A DNA stretch of 35,956 nt from Bacillus sp. 2B10. Its GTDB lineage: Bacteria; Pseudomonadota; Alphaproteobacteria; Sphingomonadales; Sphingomonadaceae. A program made the translations under genes and the position numbers. Positions 25,895 to 33,630 of the stretch are shown here, piece after piece. The notes beneath the pieces are model-generated. The model ran no database searches. It was not told where the DNA came from and saw nothing but the letters and a program-made list of their open reading frames with translations. Each line of letters starts with the position of its first letter. Positions within the stretch are counted from its first letter, which is position 1. The stretch lies in contig RPSH01000034.1 of the NCBI GenBank assembly GCA_003946805.1, forward strand, positions 1 to 35,956. The letters run 5' to 3'.

Positions 25895-26005
25895 GAGTTT
25901 GATCCATCCCTGTTGAAACAGGCGTCATCCCAGCGAAGGCTGGGATCTTCCTGTGAGAGCACGGAACAAGGGCCGCTTGAGGCCCCAGCCTGCGCTGGGG
26001 CGACG
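25895..26005. repeat. Second copy of the 111-bp palindromic element
   Basis: Begins GAGTTTGATCCATCCCTGTT and ends GCGCTGGGGCGACG. It is collinear and equal in length to 4561-4671, with 18 differences over 111 bases by my hand count. The right-hand end (GGATCAAAC) found in the first copy is missing here. It lies between the SDR start and the GH15 stop. Confidence 0.75.
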
Positions 26006-26028
26006 CTGGTGTCCGGCAAGGTAGGAAC

Positions 26029-27855
26029 CTACAATTCCGCCCCGCCCAGCGTCGCGATCGCCTGGATCAGCGCGAGGTGGCTCAACCCCTGCGGCAGGTT
26101 GCCCAGATAGTCGCCGGTGGCGGGATCGATCATTTCCGGCAAAATCCCGGTGCCGTGCGACAGGCCCTCCATCGCCGCGGCCAGCGCCGCCTCCGCCCGG
26201 TCGTGCTGCCCCAGCATCGCCCGCGCCTCGACCATCCAGAAGGTGCAGGCGAGGAAACACCCCTCTTCCCGCTCCATCCCAGCATAGCGATAATGGAACG
26301 CGCCCTCGCCCAGTTCGCGATCGATCGCGTCAAGCGTCCGCGCTAGCCGGTCCTGCCCGTCGAAGCGGAACCGCACCGCCAGTGCCAGCGACGCATCCAG
26401 CCCCTTAGCTCCGGGATAACACAGATACGCCCCGCGCGCCTCGTCCCAGCAATGCTCGCCGATCCAGTCCATGATCCGGTCGCGCTCGCGCGCCCAGCGG
26501 TCGCGGCAGGTGGTCGGAATCTGCCCGGCATCGGCCAGCTCGACCGCGCGTTGCAGCGCCTGCCAGCAGCTGATCTTCGACATGGTGTAATGCTGCACCT
26601 CGGGCAGTTCCCAGATGCCGGCATCCTTCTGCCGCCAGCGATCGGCGCACAGGTCGGCCAGATGCGACAATGTCGCGGCGCTTGTCGCATCAAGGATGTT
26701 GCCGCACGCCACGAACCGCTCGGCGGTCTCGAAGATATCGCCATAGATGCCGTGCTGGTGCTGGCCGGTCGCGAGATTGCCGGTCACCACCGGTTTCGAC
26801 CCGCGATAGCCCGGAATGTCGATCTCGCGCACCGCGGGCACCGGATCGCCGCCCAGCGTGTAGCAGACCTTCGGCACCCCCTGCCCCAGCCGCTTGAGCA
26901 GCCAGGTGAAGCCCGCCTTCGCCTCGGCATGGGCGCCGATGCGCAGGAACGCCTTGATCGTGTAGCCCGCGTCGCGGATCCATGCGTAGCGATAGTCCCA
27001 GTTCTTCGGCCCGCCGACCCTTTCGGGCAGCGAGGTCGTCGCCGCCGCGACGATCGCCCCGCTCGGCGAATAGAGCAGCAGTTTCAGCGCCAGCGCGCTG
27101 CGGATCGCCAGCGCGCGACGCGCACCGTCGCAATGCAGCTGCCCCGACCAGTCGAGCGCCCGGGTCCAGTCGCGCCATTCGCGGTCGGACAGGTCAATCC
27201 GCGCATCGATCGCCTCGATCGGCGGCACGACCAGCGGTTCGTCGGCACCGGCCACGATCGCCACCGTCGCGCGCTCCCCCTGCGCCACCGCGATCCGCCC
27301 GTCGATGCCGTCGTCGCCCTGCCGGTCGATGCGGACGGCGTCGCTGCACCGGACCAGCCCCAGCACCGCGCCGACATGGAACACGTCATGGCCGCCGGCG
27401 CGCGCGAAATAGGGGCTGACCGTGTCCGCCCGCCGCCCGAACCGCAGCGTCAGCGTGAACGCCACCTGCCCGTCCAGCCCCTCGACCCGCCGCGCCAGCT
27501 CGGCCCAGGGCAGTCGCCCCGCCGTGCCGCTGTTCAGGCTCTCGGTCAGCTTCGCGCGGCCGGTCGCGGTGGTGAAGATCGTCTCCAGCACGTTGCTGTC
27601 GTCGCGATAGCGCTGCTCGCTGGTGAACGGCTCGACCGGCGTGATCGCAAAGTAGCCGCCCAGCGTCCCGTCGAGCAGCCGGTCGAACAATGCGGGCGAA
27701 TCCATGTTCGGCACGCACCACCAGTCGATCGATCCGTCCGCCCCCGACAGCACCACGGCGCGCCCGTCGCCCAGCGCGCCATAGCGGGCGAGCGGCAGAT
27801 AGCCGTCGGCATCGCGGAGCAGGGCGGGGTCGGCGGCGCGCGGTCGAAACAACAT
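26029..27855 (-). CDS. Glycoside hydrolase family 15 (glucoamylase/trehalase-like)
   Basis: A 608-residue protein without a signal peptide, so probably cytoplasmic. The N-terminal beta-rich domain starts with YGALGDGRAVVLSGADGSIDWWC (near 25-47), usual in bacterial GH15 enzymes. The (alpha/alpha)6 domain has KNWDYRYAWIRD (284-295), the general acid region GIWEL with Glu416, and GILPEMIDP with the probable general base Glu574. Family members cleave alpha-linked glucose from maltooligosaccharides or trehalose; sequence alone does not say which. ATG 27855 is used because earlier starts have no ribosome site. The divergent GFOR-like gene starts 104 bases away. Confidence 0.88.
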   Translation of the reverse strand: MLFRPRAADPALLRDADGYLPLARYGALGDGRAVVLSGADGSIDWWCVPNMDSPALFDRLLDGTLGGYFAITPVEPFTSEQRYRDDSNVLETIFTTATGRAKLTESLNSGTAGRLPWAELARRVEGLDGQVAFTLTLRFGRRADTVSPYFARAGGHDVFHVGAVLGLVRCSDAVRIDRQGDDGIDGRIAVAQGERATVAIVAGADEPLVVPPIEAIDARIDLSDREWRDWTRALDWSGQLHCDGARRALAIRSALALKLLLYSPSGAIVAAATTSLPERVGGPKNWDYRYAWIRDAGYTIKAFLRIGAHAEAKAGFTWLLKRLGQGVPKVCYTLGGDPVPAVREIDIPGYRGSKPVVTGNLATGQHQHGIYGDIFETAERFVACGNILDATSAATLSHLADLCADRWRQKDAGIWELPEVQHYTMSKISCWQALQRAVELADAGQIPTTCRDRWARERDRIMDWIGEHCWDEARGAYLCYPGAKGLDASLALAVRFRFDGQDRLARTLDAIDRELGEGAFHYRYAGMEREEGCFLACTFWMVEARAMLGQHDRAEAALAAAMEGLSHGTGILPEMIDPATGDYLGNLPQGLSHLALIQAIATLGGAEL

Positions 27856-27959
27856 GGGGCCGATAACCCATGATAGGGCGCAAATGTCCGGAACGACGGG
27901 AGATACTCGGCAGCGCGTGCGTTGGCGCACCATATGATCCCCCCACGGAGAACCGCTTC

Positions 27960-29090
27960 ATGAGCATCGCTTCCGCCTTCGGGCTAGGCAAGAAGGTCCG
28001 CTACGCCGTCGTCGGCGCGGGCGACATCACGCAGCGCTCGATGCTGCCGGGCATCAGGCACACCGGCAATTCGAAGCTCGTCGCGATCGTCACCGGCGAC
28101 GCGGACAAGGCAAAGGCGCTAGCGGAAATGTACGGCGTCGACGCGACCTATGATTACGACCGGTTCCACGAGCTGCTGGCGTCGGGCACGATCGACGCGA
28201 TCTATCTCGGCACGCCCAACTGGCGCCATGCGGAATTCGCCATCCCCGCGCTCGCGGCCGGCATCCACGTGTTGTGCGAAAAGCCGCTGGAAATCTCGGT
28301 CGAACAGGGCCGCGCGATCGCGGCGGCGCAGGCGGCATCGTCGGCGAAGCTGATGACCGCCTATCGCCTGCATTTCGAACCCGGCACGCTGTCGGCGATC
28401 GACATGGTCCGCGACGGCAAGCTCGGCGACCTCGTCACCTTCTCGGCGACGTTCAGCCAGTCGCTCGACCCTGACAACCACCGCGCGAAGCACGGCATCG
28501 TCGCCGGCCCGCTGTTCGACATGGGGCCGTATCCGATCAACGCCATCCGCTACCTGTTCGGACAGGAACCGGTAGCGGTCGAATCGGCGGTGGCGACGCG
28601 GCAGGCGGGCGCGGGCTTCGGCGATCTTGACGACACCTTCGCGGTCGTGCTGCGGATGCCCGGCGACCGGCTGGCGAGCTTCACCGTCAGCTATCATGCC
28701 GGCAATGTCGACCACCTGACCATCGCCGGCACCAAGGGCAGCATCCATATCGACCCTGCCTTCGGCTATGGCGATACCCAGCATCAGACGATCACGATCG
28801 GCACCGACAAGCGCGAAGAGAAGTTCAAGCCGACCGACCAGTTCGGCGGCGAGATGAAATATTTCTCCGACTGCATCCTGAACGGCGACGATCCCGAGCC
28901 AGATGCCGAGGAAGGCATCGCCGACCTGCGCGTGATCGAGGGGATCGTGGAGGCGCTCAGGACCGGCCGCCGCGTCGACCTGCCCCCCTTCGACCGCCGC
29001 CGCCGCATCAACACCGCGACGCAGAAGCAGACCCTGTCGCCGATCACCCCGCCGGAAACGGTGAAGGCGAAGTCACCCAGCGGGAATTGA
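27960..29090 (+). CDS. Gfo/Idh/MocA-family oxidoreductase, GFOR-like
   Basis: A 376-residue enzyme. The NAD(P) site is VVGAGDITQ (17-25). CEKPLE (106-111) contains the conserved Lys108. The catalytic segment FDMGPYPINAIRYLFG (186-201) has Asp187 and Tyr191 in the arrangement of glucose-fructose oxidoreductase rather than the DxGxH form of the inositol dehydrogenase group. No signal peptide is present, although the first ten residues are somewhat hydrophobic, unlike exported GFOR. ATG 27960 follows GGAG at nine bases. It probably acts on a sugar. Its divergent neighbour is a GH15 glycosidase, so a link to glucose release is possible. Confidence 0.88.
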   Translation: MSIASAFGLGKKVRYAVVGAGDITQRSMLPGIRHTGNSKLVAIVTGDADKAKALAEMYGVDATYDYDRFHELLASGTIDAIYLGTPNWRHAEFAIPALAAGIHVLCEKPLEISVEQGRAIAAAQAASSAKLMTAYRLHFEPGTLSAIDMVRDGKLGDLVTFSATFSQSLDPDNHRAKHGIVAGPLFDMGPYPINAIRYLFGQEPVAVESAVATRQAGAGFGDLDDTFAVVLRMPGDRLASFTVSYHAGNVDHLTIAGTKGSIHIDPAFGYGDTQHQTITIGTDKREEKFKPTDQFGGEMKYFSDCILNGDDPEPDAEEGIADLRVIEGIVEALRTGRRVDLPPFDRRRRINTATQKQTLSPITPPETVKAKSPSGN

Positions 29091-29109
29091 TCCGTCGCCT
29101 CCGAGGCAA

Positions 29110-29197
29110 CCGTACCCCCGCGCAGGCGGGGGTCCAGGGTCCCAAACGCAACCATCGCGCTATTTGGCCCTGGACCCCCGCCTGCGCGGGGGTACGG
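29110..29197. repeat. Paired hairpin repeat with perfect 30-bp inverted arms
   Basis: The arms 29110-29139 (beginning CCGTACCCCCGCGCAGGCGG) and 29168-29197 are exact reverse complements over 30 bases, with a 28-base centre. It lies between the convergent stops of the GFOR-like gene and the broken MDR gene. Arm identity suggests a recent or actively maintained copy. Confidence 0.85.
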
Positions 29198-29224
29198 CGT
29201 CAGTTGCGGGACGAACGGGTGGTG

Positions 29225-29420
29225 CTACCACGCCACCCCGATCCTCCCGAAATGGTCGCTTCGCTCCTGAAACCGGAACGCTTCGGCCAGTTCCTCCAGC
29301 GCGAACCGCCGATCCACCACCGGCCGGATGCCGGTCGCGTCCAGTGCACGCACGAACTCCTGCTGCTCGCGCCGGCTGCCGATCCAGCCCGCCGGGTGCG
29401 CGCAAAGCGATGGCCTTCAT
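29225..29420 (-). pseudogene. Internally deleted MDR (zinc-type alcohol dehydrogenase/quinone reductase) gene
   Basis: ATG 29420 overlaps the glyoxalase stop (ATGA) and encodes [13 protein letters not shown], a typical start of medium-chain dehydrogenases. Straight after, in another frame, the sequence reads WIGSRREQQEFVRALDATG and continues with IRPVVDRRFALEELAEAFRF and HFGRIGVAW before TAG 29225-29227. That is the usual C-terminal end of the same family. About 250-280 residues of the middle (catalytic and nucleotide-binding domains) are gone and the join changes frame. The product cannot be a working enzyme. Confidence 0.75.
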
Positions 29421-29938
29421 GCCGCATCCCCGGCGTCGGTCACCGCCGCCGTCATGCCATTCGGCGACAAAATCTCGATCCAGTAACCGTCGGGATCGGT
29501 GACGAACGCGATGTCCTTCATCCGCCCGTCGTCGGGCCGCTTGCGGAAGTTCACGCCCAGTTCCTCGAACCGCTTACACGCCGCCACCACGTCGGGCACG
29601 CTGATGCCGATATGGCCGAAGCCCCGCGGATCGTCGTTGCCGCTATGATAGCCGGCGAAATCGGGATCGTCCTCGGTCCCCCAGTTATGCGTCAGCTCCA
29701 GCGTCGTCTCGCGCGTGAAGACGAACCGCGCGCGTTCCTTCGGATCGGCCGGCACGGTTTCGCCGTCGCGCAGAAACCCGAGAAAATAGAGCGAGAACGC
29801 TGCCTCCCCGAAATCCAGCTTCTGCAAGAGCGTCATTCCCAGCACGTCCTGATAGAAGGCGAGGCTGGCGCTGGGATCGCGGACGCGCAGCATCGTCTGG
29901 TTGAGGGTGAAGCCTTCGGTGCCGGCGGGTCGGGTCAT
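29417..29938 (-). CDS. gloA: Lactoylglutathione lyase (glyoxalase I)
   Basis: A 173-residue enzyme of the longer, eukaryote-like glyoxalase I type, which converts the methylglyoxal-glutathione adduct to S-lactoylglutathione in the cytoplasm. Metal ligands match the family: Gln14 (LNQTMLRV), Glu81 (LELTHNWG), His109 (GFGHIGISV) and Glu155 (YWIEILSP). [10 protein letters not shown] (29-38) is the usual first signature. ATG 29938 has AAGGAA about eight bases upstream. The stop overlaps the ATG of the wrecked MDR gene, so the pair was once a coupled unit. Confidence 0.92.
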   Translation of the reverse strand: MTRPAGTEGFTLNQTMLRVRDPSASLAFYQDVLGMTLLQKLDFGEAAFSLYFLGFLRDGETVPADPKERARFVFTRETTLELTHNWGTEDDPDFAGYHSGNDDPRGFGHIGISVPDVVAACKRFEELGVNFRKRPDDGRMKDIAFVTDPDGYWIEILSPNGMTAAVTDAGDAA

Positions 29939-30025
29939 GGATCGGTTCCTTCGCTGTCGCATGGCGCAACGCCCGACACCGCGATCGGTGGCGTCGCGAG
30001 ACAATGTTACATCGTCGACACGCTT

Positions 30026-32476
30026 ATGGTTGACGCGCATCGTATCGCGCGCAACGATCGCGCCATCCATCGAAAGGCCGTTCCCTTGTCCGCTGCCCCC
30101 CGTCTCGCGCTGATCGCGCTGCTGCTCAGCACCACTCCCGCGCTCGCCGACCCGATCCGCCAGACCAAGGGCGACTGGCAGGACAAGTTCCGCCAGCTGG
30201 AGGGGGAGGACTGGCCGACCCCGACCGATTACCGCAACGCCTCCGGCGCGCCGGGCTATCGCTACTGGCAGCAAAAGGTCGATTACGACGTCAAGGTATC
30301 GCTCGACGAGAACAGCAAGGTCGTGCGCGGCACGGAGACGATCCGCTATCGCAACAACTCGCCCGATGCGCTGCCCTATCTCTGGCTGCTGCTCGACCAG
30401 AACCAGTACAAGCGTTCCTCGATCGCGCAGATGAGCGCGACCGTGCCCGATGCGACCTCGATCAGCATCGGCGAGATCCGCCGGGCGGAGGCGATGCAGA
30501 AATGGGAGGGCGGCTTCACCATCGCCGCGGTGCGCGGGGCCGATGGCCAGCCGCTGGCCCACCGCGTCACCGACACGCTGCTGCGCATCGAACTGCCGCA
30601 ACCGGTCGCGGGGAATGGCGGGGAGGTCGTGCTGTCGATCGACTGGTCGTTCCCGATGGCCGAACAGAAGGTCGTCGACGGCCGCTCGGGCTATGAATGC
30701 TTCACGCAAGCGGGCGAGGACGGCAACTGCATCTTCGAAGGTGCGCAGTGGTTCCCGCGCCTCGCCGTCTATTCGGATTACGAGGGCTGGCATAACAAGG
30801 CGTTTCTCGACGCGGGCGAATTCACGCTGGAGTTCGGCGACTACAAGGTCGCGCTGACCGTGCCCGCAGACCATGTCGTGTCGGCGACCGGCGTGTTGCA
30901 GAACCCCGATCAGGTGCTGACCGCGACCCAGCGCCAGCGGCTGGAACAGGCGAAGTCCGCCACCGCGCCGATGTACATCGTCACCCCCGACGAAGCGCTC
31001 GCCGCCGAACGCGGTCGCGCCTCGGGCACCAAGACCTGGACCTTCGCGGCACAGAATGTCCGCGACTTCGGCTGGGCGACGTCGCGCAAATTCGCATGGG
31101 ACGCGATGGGCGTGCGACAGGACTATGCCGCCAACCCGCACGTCATGGCGATGTCCTTCTATCCGAAGGAAGCCCGCCCGCTCTGGGACGCGTACTCGAC
31201 CAAGGCGATCGCCCACACCATCGACGTCTATGGCAAGTTCGCCTTCCCCTACCCCTATCCGGTCGCACAGTCGGTCAACGGCCCCGTCGGCGGCATGGAA
31301 TATCCGATGATTACCTTCAACGGGCCGCGCCCGGTGAAGGACGCGAAGACCGGCCAGCTGACCTATACCGAACGCGCCAAGACCGGGCTGATCGGCGTGG
31401 TGATCCACGAGGTCGGCCACGACTGGTTCCCGATGATCGTCAACAGCGACGAACGCCAATGGACGTGGATGGACGAGGGGCTGAACACCTTCCTCCAGTT
31501 CCAGGCGGAAAAGCTGTGGGACAAGGACTTCCCGTCGCGCCGGGGCGAGCCGAAGGACATCGCCGAATATATGCTCTCCGACAATCAGGTCCCGCTGATG
31601 ACCCAGTCGGATTCGGTGCTGCAATTCGGCGCCAACGGATACGGCAAGCCCGCCACCGCGCTGACCATCCTGCGTGAAACCGTGCTCGGCCGCGAACTGT
31701 TCGATCGCGCCTTCCGCGAATATGCCAATCGCTGGCGCTTCAAGCGGCCGACGCCCTACGACTTCTTCCGCACGATGGAGGAAAGTTCGGGGGTCGATCT
31801 CGACTGGTTCTGGCGCGGCTGGTTCTATTCGACCGACCATGTCGACATCGCATTGGACAAGGTGGTCGAGGGCCGCATCGCCGGCGGCGACCTCGACGCC
31901 AACGCTCGCGAACGCCGTGCGCTGGCCGATGCGGAAAACACCTCGCTGACCGTGAAGGGCAATGCCGGGCAGAAGACCGTCACCGAACGCGATCCGTCGA
32001 CCCGCGACTTCTACGACCGGCAGGACCGCTTCGCCGTCAGCCCGCAGCAGCGCCGCGACCTCGCCGAAAAGCTCGAAAAGCTGACGCCGGAGGAACGCGC
32101 CGCGTTCCAGGTGAAGGACAAGTTCTACCGCTTCTCGTTCCGCAACGTCGGCGGCCTCGTCATGCCGATCCCGCTGAAGCTGACCTTCAGCGACGGAACG
32201 AACGAAATCGTCCGTATCCCGGCCGAAGTGTGGCGCCACGATCCCAAGGCGGTGACGTGGCAATATGTGACGGGCAAGACGATCACCGGGGCGGAGGTCG
32301 ATCCGCTGCTGGAAATCGCCGATGCTGACCGCTCGAACAACGTCTATCGCGGCGCCATCCGTCCGGCGGTGCTGGAGATCGAGGATGTCGAGGATCTGGA
32401 AAACCGGATGAAGGACTTCGACGTGCAGGTGAAGCCCGGCTCACTCCAGACCTATGCCGCCCCGGTGGCGAAGTGA
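30026..32476 (+). CDS. Exported M1-family metallopeptidase
   Basis: An 816-residue protein from ATG 30026. TTG 30086, with GAAAGG eight bases upstream, would give a compact signal peptide ([21 protein letters not shown]) and may be the true start. The zinc site HEVGH (461-465, numbered from ATG 30026) is followed 18 residues later by the third ligand Glu484 in WMDEG. GGMEYP takes the place of the usual GxMEN exopeptidase motif. Members of this bacterial subgroup are large periplasmic or secreted aminopeptidase-like proteins. Its stop overlaps the DUF6702 gene, a pairing I have seen in this group of bacteria. Confidence 0.9.
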   Translation: MVDAHRIARNDRAIHRKAVPLSAAPRLALIALLLSTTPALADPIRQTKGDWQDKFRQLEGEDWPTPTDYRNASGAPGYRYWQQKVDYDVKVSLDENSKVVRGTETIRYRNNSPDALPYLWLLLDQNQYKRSSIAQMSATVPDATSISIGEIRRAEAMQKWEGGFTIAAVRGADGQPLAHRVTDTLLRIELPQPVAGNGGEVVLSIDWSFPMAEQKVVDGRSGYECFTQAGEDGNCIFEGAQWFPRLAVYSDYEGWHNKAFLDAGEFTLEFGDYKVALTVPADHVVSATGVLQNPDQVLTATQRQRLEQAKSATAPMYIVTPDEALAAERGRASGTKTWTFAAQNVRDFGWATSRKFAWDAMGVRQDYAANPHVMAMSFYPKEARPLWDAYSTKAIAHTIDVYGKFAFPYPYPVAQSVNGPVGGMEYPMITFNGPRPVKDAKTGQLTYTERAKTGLIGVVIHEVGHDWFPMIVNSDERQWTWMDEGLNTFLQFQAEKLWDKDFPSRRGEPKDIAEYMLSDNQVPLMTQSDSVLQFGANGYGKPATALTILRETVLGRELFDRAFREYANRWRFKRPTPYDFFRTMEESSGVDLDWFWRGWFYSTDHVDIALDKVVEGRIAGGDLDANARERRALADAENTSLTVKGNAGQKTVTERDPSTRDFYDRQDRFAVSPQQRRDLAEKLEKLTPEERAAFQVKDKFYRFSFRNVGGLVMPIPLKLTFSDGTNEIVRIPAEVWRHDPKAVTWQYVTGKTITGAEVDPLLEIADADRSNNVYRGAIRPAVLEIEDVEDLENRMKDFDVQVKPGSLQTYAAPVAK

Positions 32477-32949
32477 GGGTGCCGCTCGCCCTGCTCGCCA
32501 CGCTCGCGCTGATCGCCCCGGCACAGGCGCATCGCGGGCATGACTCCCTCGCGGTCGTGACGCTCGCCGATGGCAAGGTAACCGTGTCGCACCGGTTCGA
32601 GGCGCACGACATCGAACCCGCGCTGTCGAAGATCGCACCGGACGCGCAGGTCAGCCTCGACGATCCCAAGGCGGTCGGCGCACTGGTGGCCTATGTCCAG
32701 CGCCGCTTCGTCCTGACGATCGACGGCAAGCCGGTGGCGCTGACCCATGTGTCCACCGACCTGTCGCATTCGCAGGTCCGCATCGAATATGCTGGTAAGG
32801 CGCCGCGCAAGCCGAAGACCGTCGCGGTCCGCTCGACCGTGCTGACCGACGTCTACCGCGCGCAGGTGAACCAGGTGAACGTGCGGCAGGGCAATGTGGT
32901 GAAGTCGCTGACCCTGCGCGGCGGCACGGGGGGCAGCGTCACGCTGTAA
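32473..32949 (+). CDS. DUF6702-like exported protein
   Basis: A 158-residue protein starting at GTG 32473, which overlaps the M1 peptidase stop (GTGA). A signal peptide (VPLALLATLALIAPAQA) precedes a start AHRGHDSLAVV. The rest predicts mainly strands, with HRFEAHDIEPAL near residue 41 and a tail TLRGGTGGSVTL. This matches what I recall of DUF6702, a family of unknown function found beside M1 peptidases. Coupled translation suggests that it acts with the peptidase in the periplasm. Confidence 0.78.
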   Translation: MRVPLALLATLALIAPAQAHRGHDSLAVVTLADGKVTVSHRFEAHDIEPALSKIAPDAQVSLDDPKAVGALVAYVQRRFVLTIDGKPVALTHVSTDLSHSQVRIEYAGKAPRKPKTVAVRSTVLTDVYRAQVNQVNVRQGNVVKSLTLRGGTGGSVTL

Positions 32950-32983
32950 GGGCTACCGTCGGCCGCCTTACGCCACCCCTTCG

Positions 32984-33007
32984 TCATTTCCGCGAAGGCG
33001 GGAATGA
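32984..33007. repeat. Single short hairpin unit
   Basis: TCATTTCCGC (32984-32993) pairs with GCGGGAATGA (32998-33007), with one G-T pair, around GAAG. It has the same tip and stem length as units of the paired repeats and probably is a lone, divergent unit. Confidence 0.5.
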
Positions 33008-33040
33008 AGTCGTGAGCAGTCAGGGTCGACAGCCCGCTAC

Positions 33041-33121
33041 CCGTACCCCCGCGCAGGCGGGGGTCCAGAGCCACGGGCGCAACCCTGCCTGGCTCTGAAT
33101 CCCCGCCCGGACGGGGATACG
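33041..33121. repeat. Paired inverted hairpin repeat
   Basis: The left unit begins CCGTACCCCCGCGCAGGCGG at 33041; its first 28 bases equal those at 17455 and 29110. The right unit GGCTCTGAATCCCC to GGGGATACG ends at 33121 and has its own changed but still pairing stem (CCCCG/CGGGG). It lies between the convergent DUF6702 and thioredoxin genes. Confidence 0.75.
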
Positions 33122-33135
33122 AGTTTGTAAGTCCC

Positions 33136-33567
33136 CTACCCGCACCCCCGCCGCATCGCTTCGACCTTGCCGGGCGACAACACCCCGCGATGCTCGCCGC
33201 AGACCCGCCCGTCCACGCCGATTGCGACGCTGAACGGCAACCCCGCCGTACCGCCCAGCAACTCCGCGCGGATCGCCGCCATCTGCGCCGCATCCGGCAC
33301 CCAGCGCTGCGCCGCCGGCACGTTCGCCAGCATCGCCGCCGTCGCCCGTCCGCGATCGATCGGCACCACCGTCACCTTATAGGGTCGCGCCGCCTCGCTC
33401 AGCCGGGGAAGTTGCGCGATCTCGCCGTGGCACGGCGCGCACCACGACGCGACGAACAGCAGGATCGCGCGCGGCGGCAACGGCCTGGGCGCGGCCATCG
33501 CCGGGCCGGCGATCCACACCAGCAATGCGATCGCCGCCCATCCGCTCCATCTTTCGCGTCGCTGCAT
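33136..33567 (-). CDS. Small exported TlpA-like thioredoxin
   Basis: A 143-residue protein with an N-terminal signal or anchor (WSGWAAIALLVWIAGPAMAA). The thioredoxin active site is SWCAPCHGE with Cys43 and Cys46, and the expected proline before the last strands is in GLPFSV. It is compact, lacking part of the insert of TlpA or ResA. The likely role is thiol-disulfide exchange on periplasmic proteins. ATG 33567 is preferred over 33579 because GGGGAC lies in front of it. It is transcribed away from the large repeat protein at 33631, with 63 bases between the starts. Confidence 0.82.
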   Translation of the reverse strand: MQRRERWSGWAAIALLVWIAGPAMAAPRPLPPRAILLFVASWCAPCHGEIAQLPRLSEAARPYKVTVVPIDRGRATAAMLANVPAAQRWVPDAAQMAAIRAELLGGTAGLPFSVAIGVDGRVCGEHRGVLSPGKVEAMRRGCG

Positions 33568-33630
33568 CCCGTCCCCCATCGACGCCGCAACATTGCCGTG
33601 CTTTCGTACGGGCGAACAAGGGGGAACCAG

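Noticed and set aside
29087..30025. Open frame extending the M1 peptidase by about 310 codons upstream
   Set aside because: It crosses a hairpin repeat, the MDR remnant and the glyoxalase gene in antisense, and would place the signal peptide in the middle of the protein.
4511..33121. CRISPR array as an explanation for the repeated palindromes
   Set aside because: The units are scattered singly or in inverted pairs over 29 kb, not in regular direct-repeat arrays with unique spacers, and no cas genes are present.
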